A stretch of 64,000 nt of DNA from Quercus robur (taxonomy: Eukaryota; Streptophyta; Magnoliopsida; Fagales; Fagaceae), in NCBI RefSeq assembly GCF_932294415.1, contig NC_065535.1, positions 10,101,282 through 10,165,281 on the forward strand. The letters run 5' to 3'. This document shows, one piece after another, positions 15,521-28,327 of this stretch; positions within the stretch are counted from its first letter, which is position 1; each line of letters opens with the position of its first letter. Below the pieces are notes generated by a model. That model worked only from the letters and a program-made list of their open reading frames with translations. It was not told the origin of the DNA and searched no databases. Position numbers and translations under genes: made by a program.

Positions 15521-17629
15521 ATATATATATATAATTTTTTTCATTTCTAACTATCTACACACCCCTTATTTGGTTTAAGGGATTTTATATTACTCTCAAC
15601 ATCTAAATTACAAGAAATATGATGTTTGGTAATTTAAATATTTGAAAATATAACTATTTATATGTTTGGTTTTATTAGAATTCTAATAAGAATCATGAGA
15701 GTATGAGATGTTTATATTTGATTTATGTTTTAAAATTTTTAAGATTTATTTCTTTTTTTCAAAATCTCTTTTAATTCATATTAAGTCCTTTTTTTAATCT
15801 TCCTTAAAGTAAAAAAAAATAAAAAAAAAATAAATAAAAAAAAAACATAAACCATAAATTATTAAAATTATTGTACAACATTAAATGCCAAGTATAACCC
15901 AAAAAATTATTTAAATTGTCAATTTATAATAATAATTATTGTTATTTAATTTTATTTCTATTGATTAAATGGTAAAAGGAAATGGGTAAAATTTTAGTTT
16001 ATAAAAATAGTAACTTTTTTTTTTAATTCACATTTCTACAAAAAAAAAAAAAAAAAAAAAAAAAGTTGAGTGGGAATCTAAATTTTCGCAAGAATCCTAA
16101 AATGGGGGCTCAAGTGTGTAATCATTGGCCCCATGCTTCAAGATACATTGCTGCTTAAGTTTTTTGGTAACGTTTGGATATTATCAGCACACAAGGAGAC
16201 GTACTATTACTAAATTACCTCTTGATACTTGGTTCAAAATAATAGGTTTTTTCAAAAAAAAAATTACCGCTGTACCATACTCACTGGTGGTCTTGGTTGT
16301 ATTTAGTATTAGCCTAAAACTTTTTTTTTTTTTTTTTGTGTTTTCCCAAAAAAAAAAATGTTAGTTTTTTTTGTATTTTCCCAAAAAATAAAAACTGTTA
16401 CATATTGGCTGAATCGGCGTTTTTTTTTTTTTTTCTTCTTATTTCATGGTGTGTGACCCGTGACCGGTAGAGCCCTTCTTTTTTTTTTTGAGAGTGAGAG
16501 ACAGAAGTGATTTTTGACGCTCATTGTAGTATTAGCTGTTGTCGTGTTGCATGGACTGTTGTTTCGTTTCGGCTTCGCTAAGTTTGCTTCTTCACACGTC
16601 CAACCTGTCAATCAAACACGAGATACAGACTATGGGTATTTTAGTCATTACGTCAAACACTTAAACTTTAGCTGTAGCGCTCAAACGCTTAAACTTGAGC
16701 GCTACAGCTGTGGATTCTCTTGTGACGTGGCGAGCTGATTGTTTCCTTCGTGTGTGTATATTAATTAATGGGTTCTAATAAGTTCAATTGATAAAGTTTT
16801 TGATAAAATATTTTGGACTTCAATTTTTGTCTACACTAAAAAATGATTGATATTTTAATTTGATGATATATTATATACTATATATTCTCCTTGTTTTGTT
16901 TGTTTTTGTAGTTTTAATTTTATATTGTTGTTGTTTTCATAAATTTCATCGACCAAAGATGTTCAACCGGTGATAGATGCTTTCTTTTTTTCTTTTCTTT
17001 TTTTAATTGGCTTTTAGTTTTACCGTTGTGATTGTGATTTTGGACAAGTCATCGTTTTTCCCGTTGTTATGATTACTATTTTTTTTTTTTTTTTGAGAAA
17101 AGTTATGATTACTATTTATTGAACAGTTCTTTTTGTTTCTTTGTTGTGTGTTTAATCAAGGGGTGAATCCAAAAACCACCAACCAAATAAAAGAAAAAAA
17201 TTTTGTGGTGGGAATTTGCTATCTCAGTTTGTCTTGCATTTATTTGGTTTAAGATTGAATTAAATAAAACTTAACTTTGAGTTTAAACAAGTTGGCTTAT
17301 AAGAAAAAATTAACCGTTTACTTGTAGTTTAGATCAATTATCATTCATTATTTGAAATAATAAGATTCAATTAAAATCACTCACCTAAAAAACTTCCTAA
17401 AGAATTATTATCTCTTTATAATCATTATAATGTTTTCAAATTTTAAATTTCCATCAGCTAGATCCACTCCTAACACCAAGTTAATTACAATTTAATTTCA
17501 CATAAAGGTAAATTTTACATATTTTGTACAAAAAATTCTACAATTACATAAGAAACAATTACAATATGATGTTAATTTTGCAATTCGAACTTTTTCCCTT
17601 TTAAACTCGTGATTTTTTAATTTTTTTAA
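15521..17629. other. gene-free AT-rich stretch
   Basis: Homopolymer A/T runs dominate. A 15-bp inverted repeat with AGCTGTAGCGCTCAA arms lies at 16670-16684 and 16695-16709 (10-nt loop). A very diverged tRNA-like SINE remnant (GGGTTCTAATAAGTTCAATT, later GTCTACACTAAAAAATGATT) is at about 16768-16870. No supported gene. Confidence 0.5.
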
Positions 17630-18052
17630 GAGTCTGTTTAGATACTATTTATTTGCTGAAAGCTGAAAACTGAAAACTTATTACTAAAAACACTGTAGCA
17701 AAAATAATTTTTTAAAGGCAAAAACACTATAGCAAAACCTATGGCTGCGTTTTTCAGTTCTTGATAATTCGTGAACAGTACCCATAGGACCCATTAAAAA
17801 AACGCAAAATGCGGAAAACTCTATACGCAAACGCACGCTAGCGTGCGTTGCCTAAGGATTATTAGGCTTTTTGCATTTTTTGGCTGGGTCCTATGGCACT
17901 GTTCATAACCCAACCAAACTTTAAAAAACGCACATAAGCATGTTAGTCATGGATCCCACGACATTATTTATAGTTTAAAAATTATTTTACTATAGTATTT
18001 TTAATAATAAATTTTAAATTTTTAGTAAAATAAACAATATTCAAATACACCC
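17630..18052. mobile_element. TAA-flanked MITE
   Basis: This 423-bp element starts GAGTCTGTTTAGATAC and ends TCAAATACACCC, between TAA duplications (17627-17629 and 18053-18055). The inside carries GCTGAAAACTGAAAACT and CACTGTAGCAAAA blocks, like the element at 804-1064. A 20-bp perfect palindrome centred on CTAG sits at 17830-17849 and may mark a nested insertion. Confidence 0.7.
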
Positions 18053-18554
18053 TAAGACTTAAGAAAACCTTTGGTATATCCCATTGGTCACCTGTTTTTT
18101 TCTTTTTTTTTTAATAAAGTTGAGGATTCTTTGTCGTTTCGGATAAACGAAGCTACAGATTCTAGTATGGCAAATTGGCAATTATATGAGATTCTCAAAC
18201 GTTCGAAAAATTTCAAATCCCAATACCTACACATGCATGGATGGGGACTAGACACATTAGACATACTCACAGGGTAATAATGGTGGGGAATTGGGACCAT
18301 GAAGTGTGGTCACACCCACCAAATACAACATGCCATATGGTACAAAATATATATTTTTACTTGCCCACCGACCTGTTTTACACAGTTATAACATTATTAT
18401 TATTCTTTTGTGCAGTATCACACAAATTCTTTTATTAAATTTTATTCACGGTAAAACAGAAAACTGAAACAGTAATTGAAACTATGATTTGTTGCTTTTT
18501 TGCGTGTTGAAAATGTATAAAATAATGTCTGTAATAAGTTTAACTCATTTTATT

Positions 18555-18616
18555 TTTTTGTGGAGTTGTGGTTCTTTTTTTTTTTTGCATCAAAAAGAAC
18601 CACAACTCCACAAAAA
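18555..18616. repeat. perfect 25-bp inverted repeat (hairpin)
   Basis: Arms 18555-18579 and 18592-18616 are exact reverse complements around GTGGAGTTGTGGTTC, with a 12-nt loop. It could be a small foldback or a duplication-inversion event. No gene is nearby. Confidence 0.9.
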
Positions 18617-18936
18617 TTGAAAGTGTCATTACGTGGAAAGGCCGTTGGGTAGCACGATAAATTGTTGGGCAAAGATGGTCGTTACAGTACGTACATATTC
18701 TTATATGTCATCTCAATAACCATAAAATCTTCCAAGGCAGTAATTATTGACTCCACGTTCTATAGGTGAAAAATTACGAAACTTCGATTTTTTTTTTTTT
18801 TTTGGTCACATTAAAAGCAGAATAAATGTTTCTCGAAAAAAATATAATAATAAAAGCAGAATAAATGAACAGAGATATTCTTGAGTTTTGGGCAATGGCC
18901 CCCCCCCCCCTTTTTTAATAAATATTAATATATTAC

Positions 18937-19556
18937 TGTAGGGTCACGTTCCGGAACGAACTAAAATGGTAGTTGGGTCAGGACGTGAATGGGCCCATAC
19001 AATATCATTTGTAGAGAGTGGGTTCAAAAGGCCAAGCCGTGGTTACTCGGCGGTGATTTTGTTAAGGTATTTATGCATGGTTCAGGTGTATTCACCTCTG
19101 AAGCCCTTTTTTCTTTCCGTGGGACTAGGGAGGCCCCCCCTTTAGGTTACATATTTTTTCTTTTATACTCGCATGCGTTCAATTTCCTTCGTCCACGTGT
19201 AGGGTCGACCTTTCCAAGACTGATACTTGTCCCATCAGTCCCAGACCCAAGTCGTTGGGAGTAGTTGATAAAGCTAAAGGACATGGCTCTGTTAGGTGTA
19301 AAGTTCTGTCGGGGAAAAGTAGTAAGGACAGCCTTTCCTAGATATTTCAGATTTTCTTTCAAGATTGTCCTTATGCCGCTTTTGCCCCTTTTCTTGGTGG
19401 AGCTTTGGGCCAGCCGAGGGCTGCACCGTCCTCGGCCGCTTTTTCGGGCCCATTTGTGCTTTGCGCTAATGAGCTTGGACTACCACCTTCTTCGGCTTGG
19501 GCCTTAAAGCTTCCCGCGAACAAGTGGGCCTGGCCCATATATTGTTGGGCCCCACA
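18937..19556 (+). mobile_element. solo LTR (second family)
   Basis: This 620-bp sequence starts TGTAGGGTCACG and ends GTTGGGCCCCACA, between perfect 5-bp duplications ATTAC (18932-18936 and 19557-19561). There is no internal region or partner LTR. It is GC-richer than its surroundings, with CCTCGGCCGC-type blocks. The sequence differs from the LTRs at 14833 and 36753. Confidence 0.88.
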
Positions 19557-21169
19557 ATTACTAATTTTAGTAATTTGGTTCAATAAAATGACACTTGTTT
19601 CTTTAACAATATCATTAATACTATTAAAGGTCATAAATAAATTTATTGATCTAAAATTTAAACCCAACAGCAAAAATTACTAATAACAAAATTAAAAAAT
19701 ATTAAACTCAATCAACCCATTTTACCCAACACAAACAACCTAAGCCTTTAAAAATTTTAAACAAAATAATTTTGCTTTTGCTTAGCTGCAAATGCATGCA
19801 TCAAAGGCTTGTGCTTACATTTTCAGTTTCTATCACCGCTACGGAGCAAACTTTTCAATTATGAATATCATCAAAATTGACCCTTGCAACTAAATGTAAA
19901 ATGAGTTTTTGATAGACGCTATGATGTTATTTATTGAAAAATACATCACTGTGACAATTGTACGTATTCAATCATAAATGACTTTGAAAACTTAAAAAAA
20001 AAAATGTTGAATTCTCTTTCTTATAATTGATTGCATTATAATGTATCAACGTACAACAATTTTGTGTCTTTATTGATGATTTGTTAATATTAAATTATAC
20101 CTATACGAAGTTTCATAATGATTTTTTTTATATATATACTTTTGCCTTCTTAATTCTAAGTACTAAGTCCCTCCTTCCTTCACACGAATGTCTAGCAATG
20201 ATGCTGTTGCTTTAATCTCCTTTTTCTTTTTTCTCCTTTTCCAATAGAAGCTATATTTTAGGGAGCTGGGGAGTGGGGACTGTGCCGTGGCTTTTAAGTC
20301 TTGCCCTAATGAACTCTTGGACTGGATTTGCCTTCTAATCATTAATGTTTGGTTCAATTATTATTTGCTTTATATTGTCATTATTTTGTACTATTAGTAT
20401 TTCTTTTCTTTTCTTTTTTTGGTGAGGGGGTTGTACTCTGATTTCTTGAAAAGTTATTCGTGTTCCACGATTCAAATTTTGCACTAAGTGATAGGACCCG
20501 CGCAAATAATGGCGTCTTTTCCTTTCATTACCAGGCTGATCACTTTCTTATGTTTAAAAGCCGTCAAAATATTATAAAAAGCGTGTAAAACTTATCCAGA
20601 TCCGTTGTTACGACGTCTTCTACTTATATTTTATTCATAAAAAATGTGTAAAATATAAACCAAAAAAACCAAGCATGATTTCTACTGTTAATGTCTTTTT
20701 TTTCACCTCCTTTTCCATAAAGATAAATGAAACTAAAAAAAAAAAAAGTAGGGATGCACCTAAGAATCTAAGTTGGCAGTCTTGTTGGCCACGTTATCCC
20801 TCTCTTAGCAACTAATTATTGAAGTCGTAAGTTAATCCCTATCTCCGTATCACGAAGGAGTAGGACTAATTATTGATAGGACCTTTTACTGTAACAACAA
20901 TTGTCTTCTCTCCAAACAATGTTCCATGGATTCAAGTCTTAAAAAAAAAAAAAAAAAATTAAAGATGCTTAATTTAAAATACTTTAAAGTATTTATGCTT
21001 ATACATATGTAAGAGTTGTTGAACTTACGACATCCTAAATCCCAATCAAAGTTTACATATCTATAAATTAATAAAATTATTGTTTTTAAAGTCTAAGGTT
21101 ACTTGTATTCATTTAAATAGAGTTACAATCTCATTACCAATAATTTGTATATACCAATTACTTTAATTA
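19557..21169. other. gene-free AT-rich stretch
   Basis: I see no gene and no clear mobile-element ends. Only homopolymer A/T runs (for example 20940-20957) stand out. Confidence 0.5.
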
Positions 21170-21368
21170 GAGTGTGTTTGGATTGAAATGAAAAATTAAA
21201 ATTATTTCACTATTCAACTTATTTTTTCTACTATTTATGGGTCACACTCACTTTTTGACACTATTTATGGGTCTCATCATATATTTTAACTAACTTTTAC
21301 CTTTATTTACAATACTGTTAACAATAATTTTTCAATTTCAGCAAAATAAACGGTATTTAAACACACCC
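21170..21368. mobile_element. Tourist/Harbinger-like MITE
   Basis: A 199-bp element starts GAGTGTGTTTGGATTG and ends TTAAACACACCC, flanked by TTA on each side (21167-21169 and 21369-21371). Inside are repeated ACTATTTATGGGTC blocks. Confidence 0.75.
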
Positions 21369-21660
21369 TTAATGGCACATTCATAAAATTATAATTAACA
21401 TATATACCAATTACTTTTTATTATTGTCTATTTTTGTAGTCGTGTAATGCTTAGATGATTGTTGATTAAAATAATGTTTAAGATATCACATTTTGTTGTC
21501 AATATTGGCATAGTTTGTCAAGTTTAAAATATATTTTTTAATTTTGTTTATATTACTTAAAAAAAAAATTTTGTATACATTGTGGTAGTTATATATATAA
21601 AGAAAATAAATACTTAATCACCACATTTTTATTCAGCCTCATCAAGGACAACTTCTTAAC

Positions 21661-21856
21661 TTTTTTTTTTTTTTTTTTTTTTTAGAGAATTTCAATCTAT
21701 GACGTCCGCTCTTAATAACAGCTCTTAATAACAGCTCTTTATCATCAAACCAAAATACTAATTGGTTTTCGATGTAGGCGGGATTGAACCTCAAATCTCT
21801 TATTTAAACATTAGAGACTTTACTAGTTGAGCTAACTAGAATCAACCAAGGCATCA
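21661..21856 (-). mobile_element. tRNA-derived SINE (family 1)
   Basis: On the minus strand it reads a tRNA-like head (GTTAGCTCAACTAGTAAAG), a B box (GAGGTTCAATCCCGCC), then AAACCAATTAGTATTTTGG and a poly(A) tail (T run 21661-21683 on +). A target duplication of 20 bp with 18 matches flanks it: 21641-21660 and 21857-21876, both containing GACAACTTCTT. This is the best-preserved copy in the window. Confidence 0.85.
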
Positions 21857-21993
21857 ATCAATGACAACTTCTTGACTTTGTTGTTAAGGTTACCTACCAA
21901 CTATCTCTTTTACATGGTTGTATTAGTAGTATTAGTAGAAGAGGGTATTTTATACATTGGACACAGCTTTTTAGTTAGAGTATTTTTATTTTA

Positions 21994-22739
21994 GGTTGTG
22001 TTTGGCAATATGTAAATTATTTTCTAAGTGTAAAATATTTTCACAGGAAAAGAAAATATTATCAAGTGTTTGGTTGCATCCTGAAAATTGTATTGGAAAA
22101 TATTTTCAGGTGTTTGTAACATTCTGAAAATGCTATTTTTCTACATTTTTCTCAGCCATTTTCTCATCTTTCAAACAGATTTTATAATAGAAAATTTCAA
22201 TATATAAACTTAAAGAAACAAAAATCAAAATAAAACCAATTGTTAAACTCTCAAACTCAGTGAAATTGAGAGGGAGGAAGAAAGAGTGAGAGACTAAGGG
22301 AAAGAAAAAGGTAGATCAAGAAAGGAATAGAGATCCGATCAAGGGGGGTCGATCTAGAGGCGGTAGCGACAAGATCGAGAGGTGGAGGAGACGAGCTATA
22401 GGGTGGCGACGACGACGAGCTTTAGGCAACGACGATCTAGAGCTTCGAATGACGACGAGCTTCAAGCACGATGGGGGGACCGTGGGTCAGGGGTTGGTTT
22501 TGGGCTTCATTGGCAATACCCTCTTCTTCCTTCTCGGCATGGGCTTGGCATGAGCTTGTGTGAGTCTAGAAATTGTTTAAAGGTAAGATAGATGTGTAAT
22601 CTATTTTACGGGTCAAGGGGCATATTTTACAGTCAAAATTTTTTTTTTTAGTTTAACTTTATTTTACATGTGCACCCAAATACACACAAGGATGTAAAAT
22701 ATTTTCTCAATTCTATTTTCACCCGAAACAAACGCAATC
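21994..22739. mobile_element. TTA-flanked non-autonomous DNA transposon
   Basis: This 746-bp element starts GGTTGTGTTTGGCAATATG and ends GAAACAAACGCAATC, giving imperfect inverted ends, with TTA on both sides (21991-21993 and 22740-22742). Subterminal AAATATTTT motifs occur at both ends. The middle (about 22260-22500) is GC/purine-rich with ACGACGAGCTT repeats and has no recognisable transposase. Confidence 0.65.
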
Positions 22740-23342
22740 TTAGTAGATATATTATCTTAAAGTTATCCCCAACCTCAATTATATACTATTTCTCTTGATT
22801 CTTTCATCATCATTTTAGGTTTTTTTTTTTTTAATTGCTGAATAAATATAATTATATTAATGAAAATCTCGGTCCTTTGGCTCTAATTCCTAAGCTTAGG
22901 CAAGATAGATGGTAATTGGTCATAGGTTCATGAAAAGAATAAGAGGCGTTGGAAAGTATAATTCACCTTCTACGTCATTAAAGACCAAATGAAGACATTA
23001 TTTAAAGAGAAAATATGAGATTATTGAATAATAAATCAAGGGATTAATTGCTAGAAAAATTATTGAGATTAAAGCAATCAATATGCCATTAGCCTTTTGG
23101 ACTATTTTTCCCATGAATGTAGGCCACAAGACCGAAACACATTTGTCAATTTCGCAAATTACAGCCTCTATAAATAACTTATGAAGGAACTGTGGCATCC
23201 AAATTAGGCTTCATCCCTTACAAAAAAAACTTAAGTTCCACCCAATCCACAGAAGGGTGAAACTTTATTGATTCGCTCAACGTTAGCATATAGAATGATT
23301 AATATTGTGGAATTGATAATCTTCAAATATATTTCAATTTTA

Positions 23343-23383
<41 letters not shown>

Positions 23384-24269
23384 TCAATTTACTTCGGCAC
23401 CATCAGATTCTGTCACAAGTTATTGCTGCAAATAATGTGCTAACTTTTTTCCCAGATACATACAGTTGTGTTGTATTAGGATGAGTTGGGACAAATAAAT
23501 AAATTAATCCATTTTGTACAAGCCAAGTACGTGTAAATTAAATGTCTTATAATAGAGCATGAGTTCTTTGCTAGAGTAGAATGTCTGTTGAAGCGATGTG
23601 TACAACCAACTAGTCAAAACCATTCTTCTTCTTATTCTTTTTGGACGACAGATACGTGTGGGTCTCATACCTTAGGCAACACTGAGATAAGCTGAATAAT
23701 TAGGATATATAGCCACATGACATGTTAAGTTTCTAGAGAACAAAGCATGATTATAAAGTTTGTTTTGTTTTCCATTCAAAGACTCAACGACATTGAAGTG
23801 TTCAAATATAATGAAAGCAGAATAATAAAATACAAGGAAGTGCTCAAATAATAGACCCCTTCACATCAAAAAAAAGAAAAGAAATAGGCACTTGTAGCCC
23901 TACCTTGTACTCCATGGTTACTTATTCGAGCAAATTTGTTCAAATATGGATAGAGTTGGACTCTAAACATGTTTGGAGTCCAAAACTTGAACCACCAAAT
24001 ATTATCACTAAAATGAGGGAAACAACAAATAAGAGAAACATTATGTCGAGATATGAGTTGAGAGATTCTCACTTACAAGTATAACAACTTGTTAGCAGTT
24101 CTATTGCTTACAACTTACCTACCGTTGATCATTAAAATAAACAACAATAAAATTGGATTTCATTTAAAAGCCATGGCTCGTGAGGAGCATAAAATGTTAT
24201 AAAGGGTTTTTAGATTCCTTTTCCATTTCTTTAAGTTACAGTGTTAACACCTTGTAATTATAGTATCTG
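22740..24269. other. gene-free stretch
   Basis: No gene recognised. A compound (CT)n(AT)n microsatellite lies at about 23344-23380. The rest is AT-rich single-copy-looking sequence. Confidence 0.5.
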
Positions 24270-24286
24270 ATGGCAATCTTTGTAAC

Positions 24287-25728
24287 CCTTTTTTTTTTTT
24301 TTTTGAGAATCAACATTGCAATGCATTTAATTAGGAAATACCAGCTAAATTAGCTTGGTAACAAGACAATACAATCGGAGGAACATCTTCCATCCAAATT
24401 ACACAATTTGATAAATTAACTGCTAATTGTGCCAAATTGTGTGCAACTGTGTTGCCCTCTCTCTTAGTGTGAGAGTAAGACAATTTTGAAAAAGCTGAAG
24501 AAAGAGACGGAGAGTCCTGAATCATTAACCCATAAGGAGCCAAAACAGGATTCTTGGAATTCAAAGCTGCCATCACCAGTAGGGAGTCACCTTCCAGGAC
24601 AACATTTGTTAAGTCCAATTCTTGTGCAAACTCTAGAGCTTTGTTGGTAGCCAAAGCTTCAATTTCAATCGCCTGGAGAAGTTGGGGAACACGGGTAGCC
24701 ATGGCTGCGATCACCAAACCTGCCTCATCACGGACTACAACACCCAGGCCGAAGCAGTTTTCATCAGCGAACGTGGCTCCATCGAAATTAACTTTGAATG
24801 TACCCGGATCAGGTGGTTTCCAACGTGTTCTCCTCACTGTCCTGCAGGGAGTCGGAGCTATTTTTAGAGCTTTGTATTCCAAATAGCAGTCATGAGCCCA
24901 TTGGGAGAGAAGATTTAAAGGACGGTGAGAATTCTGGGTTCGTATCTGGTTCCTTTGCTGCCAAACGGCCCACACAGTGAAGGCAAACAGAACCGGATTC
25001 TTATGGAGCTCAAAAACCCAGCTCAATAGTTCACCGAAGCTAGAAAATCTTCTTTGGTTCCTAAAGCTCCAAATATTCTCTGCTCCCCACACTTCGTCCA
25101 GCCCCTTACAGCCCCACATCGCATGTATGATGTCTTCGTTTTCTTCCTTACACTGATCACACTTTTGGTCGGTAATAATTGTTCGACGCATGAGATTGCA
25201 CTTTGAAGGGAGTGAATTCCGGCAAGCCCTCCAAATTAGATTTCTAACCTTATTAGGACATTCAAGAGCCCAAATTTTCTTTCACAACTCTTTCTCATGG
25301 TCTTGACGCTCTGCTACTTGAAAACCCACTTCATCTTCCTTCAAGAACCGATAGCCTGTTTTGCAACTATATCTCCCATCTTGCTCCCCTGGCCAATATA
25401 GCTTGTCCTTTGTTTCTTTTTTGGCCAACGGAATATTTTTTATTACCTCCGCTTCTTGTGGAGCAAAAATACCATCCACCATTGTCGCATTCCACGTTCT
25501 AGTGTTTTTGTCAATTAAGCAATCTACTGTGGCTTCATTCATTGTTTCCACCATTGGGGAGAGAACCTTAGTTGAGTGTTTTCGGGGCAGCCAATGGTGT
25601 TGCCAAATTTTTATTGATTTTCCATCCCCCACCCTCCAGCACGCCCCATCTAGGATGACACCACGGCCTTGTAAAAGACTCTTCCACGCGTAGGACCCAG
25701 AACTTGAATCATTAGCTTCTAGGAAAGA
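24287..25728 (-). mobile_element. 5'-truncated LINE (L1-type) with zf-RVT and RNase H domains
   Basis: A perfect 17-bp target duplication (ATGGCAATCTTTGTAAC, 24270-24286 and 25729-25745) brackets it, and a T run at 24288-24304 is its minus-strand poly(A). The reading from 25632 down to 24331 is collinear. It encodes a zinc-binding reverse-transcriptase segment (IIHAMWGCKG, preceded by CDQC) and a plant-type RNase H. RNase H motifs are FKVNFDGA, IEIEALA, VVLEGDSL and HTKREGNTVAHNLA. One in-frame TGA (25282-25284) splits an otherwise open frame. The reverse transcriptase core is missing, so this is a dead copy truncated at its 5' end. Confidence 0.92.
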
Positions 25729-25745
25729 ATGGCAATCTTTGTAAC

Positions 25746-26300
25746 TTGATGACTGTTAATCACTGTATAACAAATTAAAGTTGAGGTCAATACCTTTTAG
25801 GAAAATTTTATGGACATGTAGATCAATGATAACGTGAAGAATTTAAGATCTAAAGTATAAAGTAGAAGTCTATTGGTGTTTCCGCTTTTTTGTCTTTGCT
25901 TTATCACTAGGCTATTGCTTTAACTTAATTAGTGACTACCAACTTGGACAATTCAGCCTTATAGGCAGATGGATTTATCTTTTATGTTTACCCTTTTGCA
26001 TGTGTGATGTGTCTCCGAGAAAGAGAGAGAGAGCACACATTAGAATTAAGTATTCACTAATTAATGTCGGTTGAGAGCAACTTATTTAGCTTTTTGTTAT
26101 ATTTTATTTTTAATTTTTTTTTGCTGAAAATGTACTAATTAAAGTTTACTTGTACAAAAATAAGAAGTGAAAAAAATAAGATTTTAAAAAATTGTATAAA
26201 TAAGTTAATTAAAAGTAAAAAAGCTGGCTAATAAACTAATACCAAATGGACAAGAAGTATATAAAAAGCTATTTTTTCCTTACAAGAGGTTACAATATAA

Positions 26301-26333
<33 letters not shown>

Positions 26334-27283
26334 CTTGATTAAATACAAGGTTAAAACTTGGATAATGTGCAAACCGCCTTTGGCATATGCATTGTGTAGA
26401 TCAAGAAAGTTAATTAAGTAAAATATAGGGAAAAAATAATTTTGAATGGACAAACATGCACAAGATCTTGATATTTAAAATATCTTAATATAGTTAATCC
26501 ATTTCACTTAAATGTTCCCCTCTTCTTTCTCCAAAAAAAAAAAAAAAATGTTCGCCCCTCTTATTCTCCCATGAATTCCTATTTTCTATTTTTTTTATGC
26601 ATATATCTTGAGTAGTTATATGGAAAGAAAATTCATCTCAAAATTACAATTACACATAAATTAATAAAGAAAGTTATTGTTTATTAAGGCGACGTAGGTC
26701 GCCTCAACAAGAAGTACATAGCTGTAGTGCTGTAGCCAAGCTTTTCATAAAAATTGACAAATTTCTTACCACAAAACTCATTCGAAATATGCTAAAGATT
26801 TCAAGGAATTAATTATTTAAACATGTTACCAAGACCAACATTTCGCAAATCCGTCACTCAAGTTTAATGAGTAGTTATTAGTCAAAAAAGTTTAATGAGT
26901 AGTTAGAGAAATATTTTTTCTTGATTATTTTTAGAATTATGGGGAGACTGTTCTTAATTAACAAAATTCCTATTAGAAAATAAATATGATTGTATTCTAT
27001 ATCTGTTATCACTTAAAATTAAAGACCATATATACTTTTAAACCCTAAAAAAAAACCCTATATCTTAAATTTCAATTTTATGTAACAACTTTTAAAGTCA
27101 ATATATTTAAAAAAAAAAATGCAAACTTTCCATATGTAGCAACCAAACTAATAAATAAAAATCTTTATTCCATTACAACATCTTTTATTTTTAGTAAAAT
27201 AAATTATTATTCTTAACATGATCTTTATTTAGTGTCTAAACATGCCCTATATAAGACTTACGGTTAACGCTACATGGAATATA
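25746..27283. other. gene-free AT-rich stretch
   Basis: No gene recognised. A (TA)n tract lies at about 26306-26332. Nothing else is supported. Confidence 0.5.
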
Positions 27284-27292
27284 TTTACACCC

Positions 27293-28327
27293 TTTTTTTT
27301 TTTTAAGTACCCGAGTCCAGGGGGAATTACTCTCCGTGTGAAACCGTCAATTAAGTTTAGAAAGTAAGGCAATATTCCTGCCCTTAGCAGTCTGCTAACC
27401 CAGCCCACCTTCAGATCTTGGTTTAGTAACTTTGTGCCAACCCACCCAATGCATCTTCTTCACTGAATCAGTCGACCCCCAAAGAAAATTTCTGTTCACA
27501 CGATCCACTCCTTGCAAGATCCGATTTGGAAGAAATGAACACTGCATGGTATAAGCTGGGATAGTTGAGGTAGAAGTTTGAACCAACACAGCTCTCCCAG
27601 CCAACGACAGAAGATTAGCCTTCCAACTCGCTAATTTCTGCTTCACCCTATCCAAGACAAAATTGAAATCTTGAGAAGATAAATTAGGATGCTTGATGGG
27701 AATTCCAAGGTATTTCCCCAAATTAGGGGTAGACGTAAAGCCTAGGATATCGCTCAAGGATTCCCTAGTGTCTTGATCCATATTTGGCGAGAAGTAAACT
27801 TTAGACTTGGAATCACTAATGGTTTGACCTGACACAACACATAAATCATCCAGGACATCTCTTATTGTAGAACAATTTGAGAGATCCGCTTTTGCGAATA
27901 GAACAAGATCATCGGCAAACATAAGGTGCGAAAAAGCCGGGCCATTTCTGGATGCCTTCACCGGATTCCACAGCTTTTGATTACACTTCTCTTCAATCAG
28001 TTGACTAAGATAGTCCACACACAAAATGAAGATGTACGGGGATAAGGGGTCCCCTTGTCTTATTCTCCGGGAAGGAAGAATCGGATCAAGAGAGCTGCCA
28101 TTGAAGAGAATTGAGGTAGTAACCGAAGACACACAGCTCATAATAAGCTCAATAAGGCTGGCAGGAAGATTAATTATGATCAGCATCCTTCTTATAAAAC
28201 TCCATTCCAACTTATCGTAGGCCTTTTCTAAGTCAATCTTGATAGCCATAAATCCCACTTTCCCTTTCTTCTTGCTGATGGTGTGAACCAGCTCTTGAAC
28301 AATTATGGCATTATCAACCCCTTTCAG
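27293..28327 (-). mobile_element. LINE reverse-transcriptase fragment, truncated at both ends
   Basis: TTTACACCC repeats at 27284-27292 and 28328-28336 form the target duplication. The T run at 27293-27304 is the minus-strand poly(A). On the minus strand, 28258-27395 is one open frame of 287 codons. It carries RT motifs KIDLEKAYDKLEW, RQGDPLSPYIF, FADDLVLFAKA (catalytic ADD) and LGKYLGIPI, then the start of the zinc-binding region (RNFLWG). After GGLG comes a stop, then about 30 more LINE-like codons run directly into poly(A). The RNase H part and 3' UTR are therefore absent, unlike a normal full 3' end. Confidence 0.9.

Noticed and set aside
22382-22591. Arg/Asp-rich open frame in a GC-rich island
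   Set aside because: It lies inside a TTA-flanked transposon, is only 69 codons and matches no family I know.
24554-24886. Plus-strand open frames within the first LINE
   Set aside because: They are antisense to the RNase H domain, which reads clearly on the minus strand.
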